Source: Undibacterium parvum
Lineage (GTDB): Bacteria; Pseudomonadota; Gammaproteobacteria; Burkholderiales; Burkholderiaceae_D
NCBI RefSeq assembly: GCF_003955735.1
Contig: NZ_CP034464.1
Span: 2,232,001 to 2,296,000, forward strand
Reading direction: 5' to 3'
Length of the DNA stretch: 64,000 nucleotides
Within the stretch, counting starts at the first letter, position 1; each line of letters opens with the position of its first letter. The position numbers and the translations under genes were made by a program. The notes below the pieces were generated by a model. It was not told the origin of the DNA. It did not search any database and worked only from the letters and a program-made list of their open reading frames with translations. Positions 44,673 to 53,612 of the stretch are shown here, one piece after another.

Positions 44673-46256
44673 ATAGGAAATTCAAGCCACCTAAGCGAAG
44701 TATTCTACCTTAACCCCGTGATCACAAGTGCAAGTTTTGTCCCAACCAGGTCTGATCAAACAACACTTTTCCAAGAGCAGCATCAAAATCGCACTAAATC
44801 GCAACAACGATCGCCCAAAAACAGCTCCCAATGAAGCGTAGACACAAAGCGAGTCCTGATGCGCCAAACTGCGTGCATCCATATTGAAAAATTAAAAATC
44901 AGTCCTTACCAATTCACACTCTGATCGACATCTTCAGCGGGGCCATGTTGCCCGAGATCGTCGTCTGCGCCATTATCAAAGTAGTCTATCGGTTCAGCCT
45001 CATCACAGGCATCCCACAAGGGTGGGCCGCGTGCTTTGCTGATCTTTGGTGGGCTTGACTCTACGCCGATGTGATCGAGGATTGTGCGGATTTCTGCGCC
45101 GTCGTTGATGAAGGAAATGAGCCGCATTTGCCCACCGCAGTGCAGGCATAGCAATGGAAATACTTCATAGATCCGTGCGATCAGTTTCGCCCACAGGTAA
45201 CGTGCTGGCGAACGTTTGGCATTGGTCTGCTCTTCTTGGTCTGAGGATGTAGGCGGCACCTCAGGAGATATCACTGGCATGGGCGCCATGGCAGTGACGG
45301 CGGCTCTGAGTGGAGAATTCGGTGCCAAGACACCAAAGTAACGATGGCGGTGGGCACGTGGTGGCGGTACGAGCGCGGCGATCTTGGCGATGAATTCGCA
45401 TGGTGTCAGGATTAAATCGCCCTGCTTGCCACCGGATTGCGGTTTGGGGCAATGGTAGAGCAGATGATCTTGACCTTTGCGGTGCAGCCTTTCCATGGCA
45501 AACGGGGGACGGGCGCAATAGCGTAGTAATCGCTTTAGCCCCGCTCTGTCATCGGCTGCAATGCACACACTGGCATCGACCGAAAAGCCCCCACCATGGC
45601 GGGCTAGCAGCATCACTTCGTCATCAATACTGTCGAGCAAACCACGTTTGACGAAGGCGCGCACGATGCGTCGTTTGGCTTCATTTTGTACTTGTGCGAT
45701 GGCATCGGCGCTGAGATGCGCCAGCGCATGAAACTTCACTTTACTGCCCTCGCCACTGTCATGATAATCCACCGCCTCAAACACGCCATCGACAACGCAG
45801 ATATGAAAATGCACATGCCTATTGAGGCTCGAGCCAAAGCGATGAATAAAAGCACAGGCCGCCAATTGCACCCGCTTGCGATCGAGCGCCACCGCACTGG
45901 GGCAATGTGCCTGCAGGCTGGCCAGGATCACCCGCAGAAATATCCTCAATGCGGTATTGAGTGCCTTGGGATCGTTCTGCAGAAAATAGCGTAAGCGTTT
46001 GGGCAGCGAGAGCACCCATTGCCGCACGGGCAGCTTGGGAAAAATGTGATCGGACAGATGCGCCGCCGTCTCCACCATGCGCCGTGTATTGCACGAGGGG
46101 CACACGCCGCGCCCTTTGCAGGAAAATGCCACCAGAAAATCATGACCGCAAGCGTCACAACGAGCGCGGGCGAAGCCGTAAGCAAAGATGCCACACTCGA
46201 GGTATTTGCGAAACGCAGTCTCGACATAAGGCGCTGGCGTGTGCAGATCACCTTGT
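44673..46256 (-). mobile_element. IS91-type element, copy 1, truncated at its transposase 5' end
   Basis: From about 44673 (ATAGGAAATTCAA) the sequence matches the second copy starting at 49358 through the non-coding end, and then the transposase gene. Homology ends near 46256 after the codons LQGDLHTPAPYVETAFRKY. The N-terminal ~90 codons and the other end of the element are missing. Confidence 0.75.
44906..46256 (-). pseudogene. IS91-family transposase, 5'-truncated
   Basis: About 445 codons of an HUH-type (Y2) rolling-circle transposase. The N-terminal zinc ribbon survives in frame: ECGIFAYGFARARCDACGHD and CKGRGVCPSCNTRRM. Next come the HUH motif in HVHFHICVVDGVFE and the catalytic region with CEFIAKIAALVPPPRAH. 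A TGA lies in frame just upstream of the break and no ATG precedes it, so the gene is not functional. More than 90% identical to the copy at 49591. Confidence 0.85.
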
Positions 46257-46408
46257 AAATTATCTGATCAAGTCGCGATCACTACGTCTGAACCAATTGA
46301 GAAAAAATGTAATTGGCTGCAAGCATCGATCTTACGATCGCTCATACCTGCGCCAATTAAATAGTTATCCGGTCGGTGTCTCATCGAAAATCGCGTTAAG
46401 ACAAAGCT

Positions 46409-47017
46409 TTATGCATCAACAAATAGAACTTGGCCAGTAACAAAACCATCGACAGATCGTTCAAATGCCTTTCCGACCAGAGCCCCCGGAACCGGCTGAA
46501 ATCCGCGCAACATGTCTCCATACACATCCATCGCCTCCTCCAATACAGTGGGATTGACTACATTAATGCGAATTCCACGAGGCAATTCATGTGCAACGCA
46601 TTTTACGAAGGTGTCAATCGCCCCACTTGTAGTAGCGTCAGCGATGGCCTGCGGCACCGGTTTCATGTTTAGTATTCCAGAAATCAAGGTAAAAGAGCCG
46701 CCATCCTTGATATATTCAAGGCCAACATGAACGACATTGATTTGGCCAAGCATCTTACTTTGAATCGTTGTTGCCCATTGGTCAGAGGTCATTTCTTGAA
46801 ACGGTGCATATTCGCAATGGCCCACGGTATTAACAACCGCATCAAACTCGCCAACAGATTCAAACAATTTGCGCAATGAATCCTTATTTGTAATATCTAC
46901 TTGAAAGTCACAGCCCTTACCCGATCGACTCGCTGTGACTACCTTGTGCCTCGTTAACCCACTAAGTGCTGCTTGTCCCATCATGCCAAGTGCTCCGATT
47001 ACGACGACAGTTTTCAT
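46409..47017 (-). CDS. short-chain dehydrogenase/reductase (SDR) family protein
   Basis: A 202-residue Rossmann protein. The NAD(P)-binding turn is VIGALGMMGQAAL, the Asp of the second strand is in VDITNKDSL, and NTVGH replaces the NNAG motif. The C-terminal half reads ELPRGIRINVVNPTVLEEAM. The usual Tyr-x-x-x-Lys catalytic pair is not present where expected (ATTSGAIDTFVKC). This matches a compact SDR subgroup commonly encoded next to LysR regulators, whose reaction is unclear. The start at 47017 places the glycine-rich motif at the N-terminus. It is divergent from the LysR gene, 92 bp away. Confidence 0.8.
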   Translation of the reverse strand: MKTVVVIGALGMMGQAALSGLTRHKVVTASRSGKGCDFQVDITNKDSLRKLFESVGEFDAVVNTVGHCEYAPFQEMTSDQWATTIQSKMLGQINVVHVGLEYIKDGGSFTLISGILNMKPVPQAIADATTSGAIDTFVKCVAHELPRGIRINVVNPTVLEEAMDVYGDMLRGFQPVPGALVGKAFERSVDGFVTGQVLFVDA

Positions 47018-47109
47018 AAATTTATCTCGAATGATTGAAAGAGAGGAGATTCTAGGAGGCGGGTGATACAATGACAAACAGAGATTACCTGTAAGAGATA
47101 CAAATATTT

Positions 47110-47991
47110 ATGATGGACAAGATAGAAATCAGGCACATGAGAGTTTTCGTCAAACTCGTCAAAGAAAAAAACGTCTCCAAGGTCGCGTCCGAGACCGGTT
47201 TGACACAGCAAGCCGTCAGTGGGTATTTGAAGAAATTAAGAGAAGAATTCAAAAACGAGCTATTTTTGCGTCAAAGCAACGGCCTAAAACCTACCGACTT
47301 TGCCTACGAACTTTGCTCAAGGTTTGAGCGTGTCATACACGAGTTCGACAATGTCTATGAAACTCTTCCATTTGACCTGGCATCCATCAAAAAGACATTC
47401 ACCATCATAGCGAATGAATACGCACAGCTTTCTTATGTACCACTCATTGTGCAAGCCGCCGTAAGATCTGCACCAAATATAAAATTCAAAATCCTGGACT
47501 TTGATCAAAGAACCCACGAAGAAATGCTGGCATCGGGGGAGGCCGACATTTTAATTGGCTTCAAAGATTTTATTGATGACAGGCTTAACCAGACATTGAT
47601 CAAGGAGGACTACTACTCGTGCATCGTCAACGCAAAATCAAGAATACCCGATGCAGTACAAAATCTCAGTGACCTGTCAAAATTTCCTCATGTCGCTATG
47701 AACAATAGTGCTTTTTATTTTAGCGATACGGTCGATCATTTTCTAAATCAGCAAGGTGTGACGAGGAACGTCATTGCCACATTGCCGTGCTACACATTCT
47801 TACAGAGCTTCCTGTCTGTAAATGACGTAATCGCCTTTATTCCTTCTGCGATGGCTCGCCTTGGAAATTTTAGAACACTCAAATTTGATGCAAACCCACA
47901 ATCCTTCGGTGTAGTGGCGGCATGGCACCGGAGGGTAGCGGAAAATCCTCTTCACAATTGGGCTATTGAGACAATCCTCAGTATCAGGTAG
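47110..47991 (+). CDS. LysR-family transcriptional regulator
   Basis: A 293-residue LTTR. The HTH is IEIRHMRVFVKLVKEKNVSK followed by TGLTQQAVSGYLKKLREEF. The effector-binding domain follows, with EEMLASGEADILIGFKDF. It lies divergent to the SDR gene across a 92-bp region, the classical layout in which the LTTR controls its neighbour and itself. The coding DNA is visibly more A/T-rich than the surrounding chromosome, which suggests separate origin. An ATG one codon later (47113) is an alternative start. Confidence 0.85.
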   Translation: MMDKIEIRHMRVFVKLVKEKNVSKVASETGLTQQAVSGYLKKLREEFKNELFLRQSNGLKPTDFAYELCSRFERVIHEFDNVYETLPFDLASIKKTFTIIANEYAQLSYVPLIVQAAVRSAPNIKFKILDFDQRTHEEMLASGEADILIGFKDFIDDRLNQTLIKEDYYSCIVNAKSRIPDAVQNLSDLSKFPHVAMNNSAFYFSDTVDHFLNQQGVTRNVIATLPCYTFLQSFLSVNDVIAFIPSAMARLGNFRTLKFDANPQSFGVVAAWHRRVAENPLHNWAIETILSIR

Positions 47992-48004
47992 TAAGCATTG
48001 CCGT

Positions 48005-48330
48005 TCATTTCATCTTCGATTTCAGATCAAACAAACATCGCAGTATAAGAACCTCGCCTTTGGCTATATCCATCACTGCGATGACCCCGACTTTCGGTTT
48101 CGTCGCATAGATCCCCCCAAGTTTACCTTGCGTGGTTGACAATGATAGTATTCGCCACGCCTCTTGGTGTACCGCTATTGCTAAACAGATTATGTTGATA
48201 CTGGTACTGTCGGTCTGCGATGCTCGATGCAAGATTCTTGTGCCGTCGTCACACCAAGTGGAAACAGGCACTTGCCAATCCAGACCAGCCATCTTAAACG
48301 CGCTTTCAGCGCTACATTTACCTTTTTCGA
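48005..48330 (-). pseudogene. possible degraded IS5-family transposase remnant
   Basis: The minus-strand frame reads AFKMAGLDWQVPVSTWCDDG. This resembles the AGLDWPVPDFSTLCRRQ region of IS5-group transposases, and is followed by DSTSINI where those have DSTGIK. No complete gene or terminal repeats can be found. The similarity is from memory and short, so this is tentative. The stretch 48330-48518 shows nothing recognisable. Confidence 0.3.
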
Positions 48331-48518
48331 CTACTCTGAAATTTTTCTTTTTAACTTTGCTTGTGTATTTGCATCAAATAAGCCACCGGTTTGCACGGCA
48401 AACCAGCCATGCTTTGGCATCTTAAGGTAGCCGCTAATTTCAATCCAAATTTACTTCATATCGTAAATCTCGGTTGAATGGCAGCTAACCGGAACTCTGG
48501 CCGTCTCTTTCGGGGCCA

Positions 48519-49357
48519 GGCTGTGTCAAAACGCAGAAATACAGAGATAAGCAGACAAGACGCGATAGAAATGCGAACAGAGGCAATACGAAGGTCTATC
48601 AAGTGTGCGATTATTTTTAAAGGTGGAAATAGGCATTCAGATTTGAAGCGTGCCACAGCCCTGTATTTGAACCCAAAAAAGCTCTCAGGCCCTCATTGCT
48701 GCCATCAACGGCATGATTCCCATTATTTTCATGACACGCTTCAGATTGTAGGCAAGCACATGCAAGCTCATCTCGGTGCTGACATGATTTTTGGTCCTGG
48801 TCAGAAAGTGTGTCGCGCCCATCCAGGCTTTGATGGTGCCAAAGGGGTGTTCGACTGTACTCTTACGCACAAGCATGGCGTCAGGCATTTCCGCCAGTTT
48901 AGCCTGCATCAGTTCCAACACGTCTTCATGCTCCCATCGTTTGACGCGCCGGTGCTCTCCTGTTGTGCATTTGACTTTCAGTGGGCAGCTCTGGCATTGT
49001 GAACTCCAGTAAGTGGTCATCGTCTTTCCTTGTTCGATGGAGGTGAAACGCATAATTAACGCTTGTCCGGCCGGGCAACGATATTCATCTTTCTCCGCGA
49101 CGTATTTAAAATCCGCCTTATCAAACAGACCTTGAGCTTTATTGCCAGAGGTATGTGTCTTTGGCACTAGCGCATCAATCCCCAATCCGTGACAGGCCAG
49201 AATCTCCTCGCCTTTCATGTAACCACGGTCTGCCAGAACGGTAAGGTCTTCGGCACCAATGGCCTCGCGTGCCTGCACCGCCATGTTACATAGTTGCGTT
49301 CTGTCGTTACCCACATTGGTGACCTCATGCGCAACGATTAAATGATGTTTGGTGAGG
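48519..49357 (-). mobile_element. IS1182-type element fragment
   Basis: The left end carries GGCTGTGTCAAAACG at 48519-48533, a terminal sequence of the IS1182 type. The transposase reads leftward. The other side is cut at about 49357 where the IS91-type element begins, so at least half of the element is missing. Confidence 0.7.
48685..49357 (-). pseudogene. IS1182-family transposase, C-terminal half
   Basis: About 220 codons of a DDE transposase. Visible motifs are VTNVGNDRTQL, LTVLADRGYMKGEEI (second catalytic Asp region), a zinc-finger-like CQSCPLKVKC, and the final Glu in VRKSTVEHPFGTIKAWMG (the YREK-type region). The N-terminal half with the first Asp is lost at the junction with the IS91-type element, so it cannot be active. 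Confidence 0.85.
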
Positions 49358-51300
49358 ATAGGAAATTCAACCCACCTAAGCGAAGTATTCTACCCCAACC
49401 CTGTGATCACAAGGGCAAGTTTCTATCCAATCAGATTGGATTGCACAATACATTTCTACGCGCAACATCATATCCACACAAAATCGCAGCAACCATCGCC
49501 TCAAAACATCCTCTGATTAACCGTCAGCACAAAGCTAGCCCTGATGCGCCAAACTGCGCGCACCCATTTTGAAAAACTAGAAAATTAGCCTTACCAATTC
49601 ACACTCTGATCGACATCGTCATCGGGCCCCTTCTGCCCGATATCGTCGCCTGCGCCATCATCAAAGTAGTCCTTTTCTTCGGCATCATCACAAGCATCCC
49701 ATAATGGTGGGCCGCGGGCTTGGCTGATCTTTGGCGGGCTAGATTCTACGCCGATGTGATCGAGGATTTTGCGGATTTCAGCACCGTCGTTGATGAAAGC
49801 AATCAACCGCATTTGGCCGCCGCAGTGCAGGCATAACAATGGAAATACTTCATAGATCCGTGCGATCAATTTCGCCCATAGGTAGCGTGCTGGCGATCGT
49901 TTGGCGTTGGTCTGGGCTTCTTGGTCTGCAGCTATTTGCGGCGCAACGGGCGGGGTCACCGGCATGGGCGCCATGGCGGTGACTGCTGCCCTGAGTGGAG
50001 AATTCGGTGCCAAGACACCGAAGTAACGATGACGGTGCATACGTGGTGGCGGCACCAACGCGGCGATCTTGGCGATGAATTCGCATGGTGTCAGGATTAA
50101 ATCGCCTTGCTTGCCTCCGGATTGCGGTTTGGGACAATGGTAGAGCAAATGATCTTGTCCTTTGCGGTGCAGCCTTTCCATGGCAAACGGTGGACGTGCG
50201 CAATAGCGAAGTAGTCTCTCTAGGCCAGCTCTATCATCGGCTGCGATGCACACACTGGCATCAACCGAAAAACCGCCACCATGGCGGGCTAGCAGCATCA
50301 CTTCGCCATCAATGCTGTCAAGTAAGCCACGCTTAACGAAGGCGCGCACGATACGTCGTTTGGCTTCATTTTGCACTTGAGCTATGGCCTCGGCACTGAG
50401 ATGCGCCAGTGCATGAAACGTTACTTTGCCGCTCTCATCGCCATCGTCACCATCCACAGCCTCAAACACGCCATCGACAACGCAGATATGAAAATGCACA
50501 TGCCTATTGAGGCTCGAGCCAAAGCGATGAATAAAAGCACAGGCCGCCAATTGCACCCGCTTGCGATCGAGCGCCACCGCACTGGGGCAATGTGCCTGCA
50601 GGCTGGCCAGGATCACCCGCAGAAATATCCGCAATGCGGTATTGAGTGCCTTGGGATCGTTCTGCAGAAAATAGCGTAAGCGTTTGGGCAGCGAGAGCAC
50701 CCATTGCCGCACGGGCAGCTTGGGAAAAATGTGATCGGACAGATGCGCCGCCGTCTCCACCATGCGCCGTGTATTGCACGATGGGCACACGCCGCGCCCT
50801 TTGCAGGAAAAGGCGACCAGAAAATCATGACCGCAAGCCTCACAACGGACGCGGGCGAAGCCATAAGCCGAATTTGCAAATGCGTGCCGCATTTGAGGTT
50901 TTGCGAAACGCAGTCTCGACATAAGGCGCTGGCGTGTGCAGATCACCTTGCCCATCAAACTGGCCGCTAGAGGCAAGCGCGAGCCAGGTTTCGACGTGAC
51001 CAGCGATGGTGCGATAGAACAGACTTTGCTCGGGATGACGGGCTTGATACAGCGCGGGGGCTTGCTTGGGGGCGGCTTGCCCTTGTACCGGCCGCACTGT
51101 TGCATGCCGGGCATGTGGGCGGCAAACAGCGGCTTGTGGCACATCGGAATGACCGGTGGCTGACATGGCAGCAACATCCATAGCGCAATTGATGGATGAA
51201 TACTGTATGCCCAATCAGTTATTTTTTGTTGCTTTTTGTCGACCTGCGATAGACACTCTAGCTTGTTATGTAAGCAATTGACTTGACGATGGGTGGCTCA
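49358..51300 (-). mobile_element. IS91-type element, copy 2
   Basis: Begins at about 49358 inside the IS1182 element with the same end sequence as copy 1, and extends past the transposase to about 51300. The right end is not sharply defined; a large hairpin at 51337-51417 may belong to it or to the recombinase fragment beyond. Confidence 0.65.
49591..51181 (-). pseudogene. IS91-family transposase with frameshifted N-terminal region
   Basis: The main frame of about 430 codons (zinc ribbon CEACGHDFLVAFSCKGRG, HUH in HVHFHICVVDG, conserved PPPRMHRHRYFGVLAPNSPL) is intact. The N-terminal ~95 codons, including YQARHPEQSLFYRTIAGHVE and DLHTPAPYVETAFRK, lie in another frame. The break is near 50880, where extra bases occur relative to copy 1. 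Unless frameshifting occurs, the protein lacks its N-terminus. Confidence 0.8.
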
Positions 51301-51336
51301 CCGCGACTGTCGCAATCAGTCTTTATGCATAGGACT

Positions 51337-51417
51337 TGATTATGAATAGCATTTGCCAACGAGCATGCCTGCTCCGTTACAAATGTGGCGCAGGCATGAT
51401 CACTTGTTATTCATAAT
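51337..51417. repeat. long hairpin beside the recombinase fragment
   Basis: ATTATGAATA near 51339 pairs with TATTCATAAT near 51407, and inside it GCATGCCTGC pairs with GCAGGCATG (51390-51398). It could be the terminator of the recombinase gene or a rolling-circle end structure of the IS91-type element. Confidence 0.5.
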
Positions 51418-51690
51418 TACAGCGTCTTCAAGAATGCCAACAACGAGTCCGATGCCCGGAACCGTGGGAGTTTTCCCCCTGGCTCCTGTAATCGGGCGAG
51501 CGCTTTTTCCTTCATTGCCAAATTTGCCTCCACGTAGTGATGTGAGGTGGCAGGACTCTCGTGGCCCAGCCAAAGCGCTATCACACTGATATTCTCCCCT
51601 GATTCCAGCAGGCTCATGGCAGAGGTGTGTCGAACCGTATGGGGTGTAATGCGGCGATTGGTTAGCTCGAAGGCTGACAGCACACCGAAA
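51417..51690 (-). pseudogene. tyrosine recombinase/integrase, C-terminal fragment
   Basis: About 88 codons ending in a natural stop. The catalytic signature is visible: HTVRHTSAMSLLESG holds the H-x-x-R box, WLGHES holds the second His, and HHYVEAN holds the tyrosine nucleophile. The N-terminal ~200 codons are absent; the MITE-like repeat interrupts at about 51690. Tyrosine recombinases are often found next to IS91-type transposases, so this may be the remnant of the same mobile unit. Confidence 0.8.
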
Positions 51691-51864
51691 AAAATTCCAA
51701 AAGGGAACTTCTAAAAACCTAAAAACAAAAACTTTTCTCGCCGCAGAGGCGCAGAGGACGCAAAGAAAATTTTTGTTTTTCCCTCTGCGTCCTCTGCGCC
51801 TCTGCGGCAAAGCTTTTCCTTGTGAGTCGCTATCATCACGGTTCCTTGGTTTTTAGAAGTTCCC
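51679..51864 (-). repeat. MITE-like element A, copy 2, with the right boundary repeat of the island
   Basis: Terminal repeats GGGAACTTCTAAAAACC (51703) and GGTTTTTAGAAGTTCCC (51848-51864) enclose the same palindromic CGCAGAGGCGCAGAGG core as 28632-28792, in inverted orientation. Bases 51679-51717 also match 35522-35561 in direct orientation. Confidence 0.85.
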
Positions 51865-51958
51865 CATTGTGCTCATCACAGAAATAGGCATAAACAAGTC
51901 TTAAATACTGGCACAATAGTCGAACAAACAACATTACATTTCAATCGAGAAAACCATT

Positions 51959-53386
51959 ATGGCTGTTAGTTTAAAAAAACCCAGGCTAGCTGCGGTGAGT
52001 CGCATCGCCCTGCTTCTCAGCTTAACTGGCTGTGCTAGCGTGGTTCAGAATACGCCGAGCACCGTGCTGGTAGCGCCGCTGGCTGGCGACGCAACTATCC
52101 TCGCGACTTGGGTGGTATTGGGTGAACAAGGGCAGGCTCAGGCACGCGCCATCACCACGGCCACTAGCTGTCCTGAGCTGAGCCAGGACGGCGTGACTAG
52201 CCGCATGCAATTACGCGCTGCGCCGGCCAGCATCGCGCAAAGAAAAACCGTCAGCAGCGCTGCCGATAGCAAGGCATCCTTGTTTGAGGTAAGTAGTTGC
52301 GAAGCCGACTTGCACGCGGGTGTAAAAACCGCCAGTATCGCCGGGCAGCTACTGCCCTTGCCGAAAGCCACGCTGCAAAAAATTATCGTAATCGGCGATA
52401 CCGGTTGCCGCTTACAAAAAGGTAGTAATTATTTTCAAGAGTGTAACGACGCGGCCAAGTGGGCTTTCGCCCAAGTGGCCAAGACCGCAGCCAGTTTTCA
52501 GCCTGATTTAGTGATACACGTGGGTGATTATCACTACCGCGAAAATGCCTGCAGCCTTGGTAATCCTAGCTGTGCCGCCAGCCCCTGGGGTTATGGCTGG
52601 GATACCTGGCGCGCCGATTTTTTTACCCCGGCGGCGCCGTTGCTGGCGGCAGCACCGTGGGTGGTGGTGCGCGGCAATCATGAATCCTGCACGCGCGCCG
52701 GTCAAGGCTGGTGGCGTTTTATGGACCCTAGACCACTGCAAGCGGGACGTGATTGCAATCGCGAAGCCGACGATATTCAAGGCGATTACAGCGCGCCCTA
52801 TGCAATACCTCTAGGCACGATGGGAGGGCAGAGCGCGCAATTAATCGTCTTTGATTCATCCAAAGTCCCCGGGCAAATTTTAGAAAAGACTTCCAGCGCC
52901 TATCAAATTTATGCCGCGCAATTGCAGGCGGCCGATCGCCTGGCCGAGCAGGCACAATTTTCTATCTTCATGAATCACCATCCTATCTTGGGTTTTGGCC
53001 CCGCCTTCAAATCGGGTAATCCGGCTTTACAAGACATCATGCAGCTAAGTCATCCCCAACGTCTGTTTCCAGCTAAGGTACAGGCGACGCTAGCCGGCCA
53101 CGTGCATTTGTTTGAGGCGATTAGCTTTGCTTCCGATCATCCTACCCAGTTTGTCGCCGGCAATGGGGGTTCTTCCTTAGATCAGGCACTGCCGTCGCAA
53201 GTACCAGCGGGCGCCACGCCTTACGCGAAAGCCGAAGTAGCGCACTTTAGCAATAGCAATCAAGCCGGTTTCATGACCATGGAGCGCGTCGGCGCCAGTT
53301 GGAAAATGCAAGCCTGGGATCAACTAGGCAAGCCTATCAGTAGCTGTGTGATGCAGGATAATAAGACCAGTTGCGCGACGCCTTAA
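51959..53386 (+). CDS. metallophosphoesterase lipoprotein
   Basis: A 475-residue calcineurin-like phosphoesterase with a lipoprotein signal (ALLLSLTGCAS). The metal-binding motifs appear in order: VIGDTGCR (D-x-[GN/T] variant of the first box), HVGDYHYREN (GD-x), VVRGNHESC (GNH[ED]), MNHHPILG and LAGHVHLFEA (GHxH). An N-terminal ~130-residue region precedes the catalytic core. It is probably anchored in the outer membrane and faces the periplasm, hydrolysing phosphomonoesters or diesters. Two strong hairpins follow the gene. Confidence 0.88.
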   Translation: MAVSLKKPRLAAVSRIALLLSLTGCASVVQNTPSTVLVAPLAGDATILATWVVLGEQGQAQARAITTATSCPELSQDGVTSRMQLRAAPASIAQRKTVSSAADSKASLFEVSSCEADLHAGVKTASIAGQLLPLPKATLQKIIVIGDTGCRLQKGSNYFQECNDAAKWAFAQVAKTAASFQPDLVIHVGDYHYRENACSLGNPSCAASPWGYGWDTWRADFFTPAAPLLAAAPWVVVRGNHESCTRAGQGWWRFMDPRPLQAGRDCNREADDIQGDYSAPYAIPLGTMGGQSAQLIVFDSSKVPGQILEKTSSAYQIYAAQLQAADRLAEQAQFSIFMNHHPILGFGPAFKSGNPALQDIMQLSHPQRLFPAKVQATLAGHVHLFEAISFASDHPTQFVAGNGGSSLDQALPSQVPAGATPYAKAEVAHFSNSNQAGFMTMERVGASWKMQAWDQLGKPISSCVMQDNKTSCATP

Positions 53387-53429
53387 TTGACTTTTTAAGA
53401 CGCCTCAAGATTTTCTAGTATAAAAACGC

Positions 53430-53466
53430 GGGTAAATAATTGATCGAGTCGCTTAATTATTTACCC
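53430..53466. terminator. perfect hairpin after the metallophosphoesterase gene
   Basis: GGGTAAATAATT pairs perfectly with AATTATTTACCC (12 bp) around a 13-nt loop. No long T tract follows. Probable terminator. Confidence 0.6.
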
Positions 53467-53508
53467 CTCGATTCTTTTGCAATCAACAGGTCATAAATAC
53501 CAGTTAGC

Positions 53509-53530
53509 CTGACTCGCTTCAGCGAGTCAG
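53509..53530. other. second perfect hairpin before the S9 peptidase gene
   Basis: CTGACTCGC pairs with GCGAGTCAG around a tight loop (TTCA). It lies 83 bp before the S9 peptidase start and could be a terminator, an operator or an mRNA leader structure. Confidence 0.5.
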
Positions 53531-53612
53531 TAGCTAGCTATTTTCGTTTGGCTTTGACTCGTTAAAAAGTGAAGCGTAGCTTTTCGATTTTTTAAATTTT
53601 TTGAAAGTGATA

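Noticed and set aside
45686..45994. Plus-strand frame repeated almost identically at 50371-50679
   Set aside because: Antisense to the two IS91-type transposase copies; the repetition reflects the duplicated element, not a gene.
48132..48484. Open frames of 70-97 codons between the LysR gene and the IS1182 fragment
   Set aside because: No ribosome sites, no domain patterns, and they lie in sequence that looks like transposon debris.
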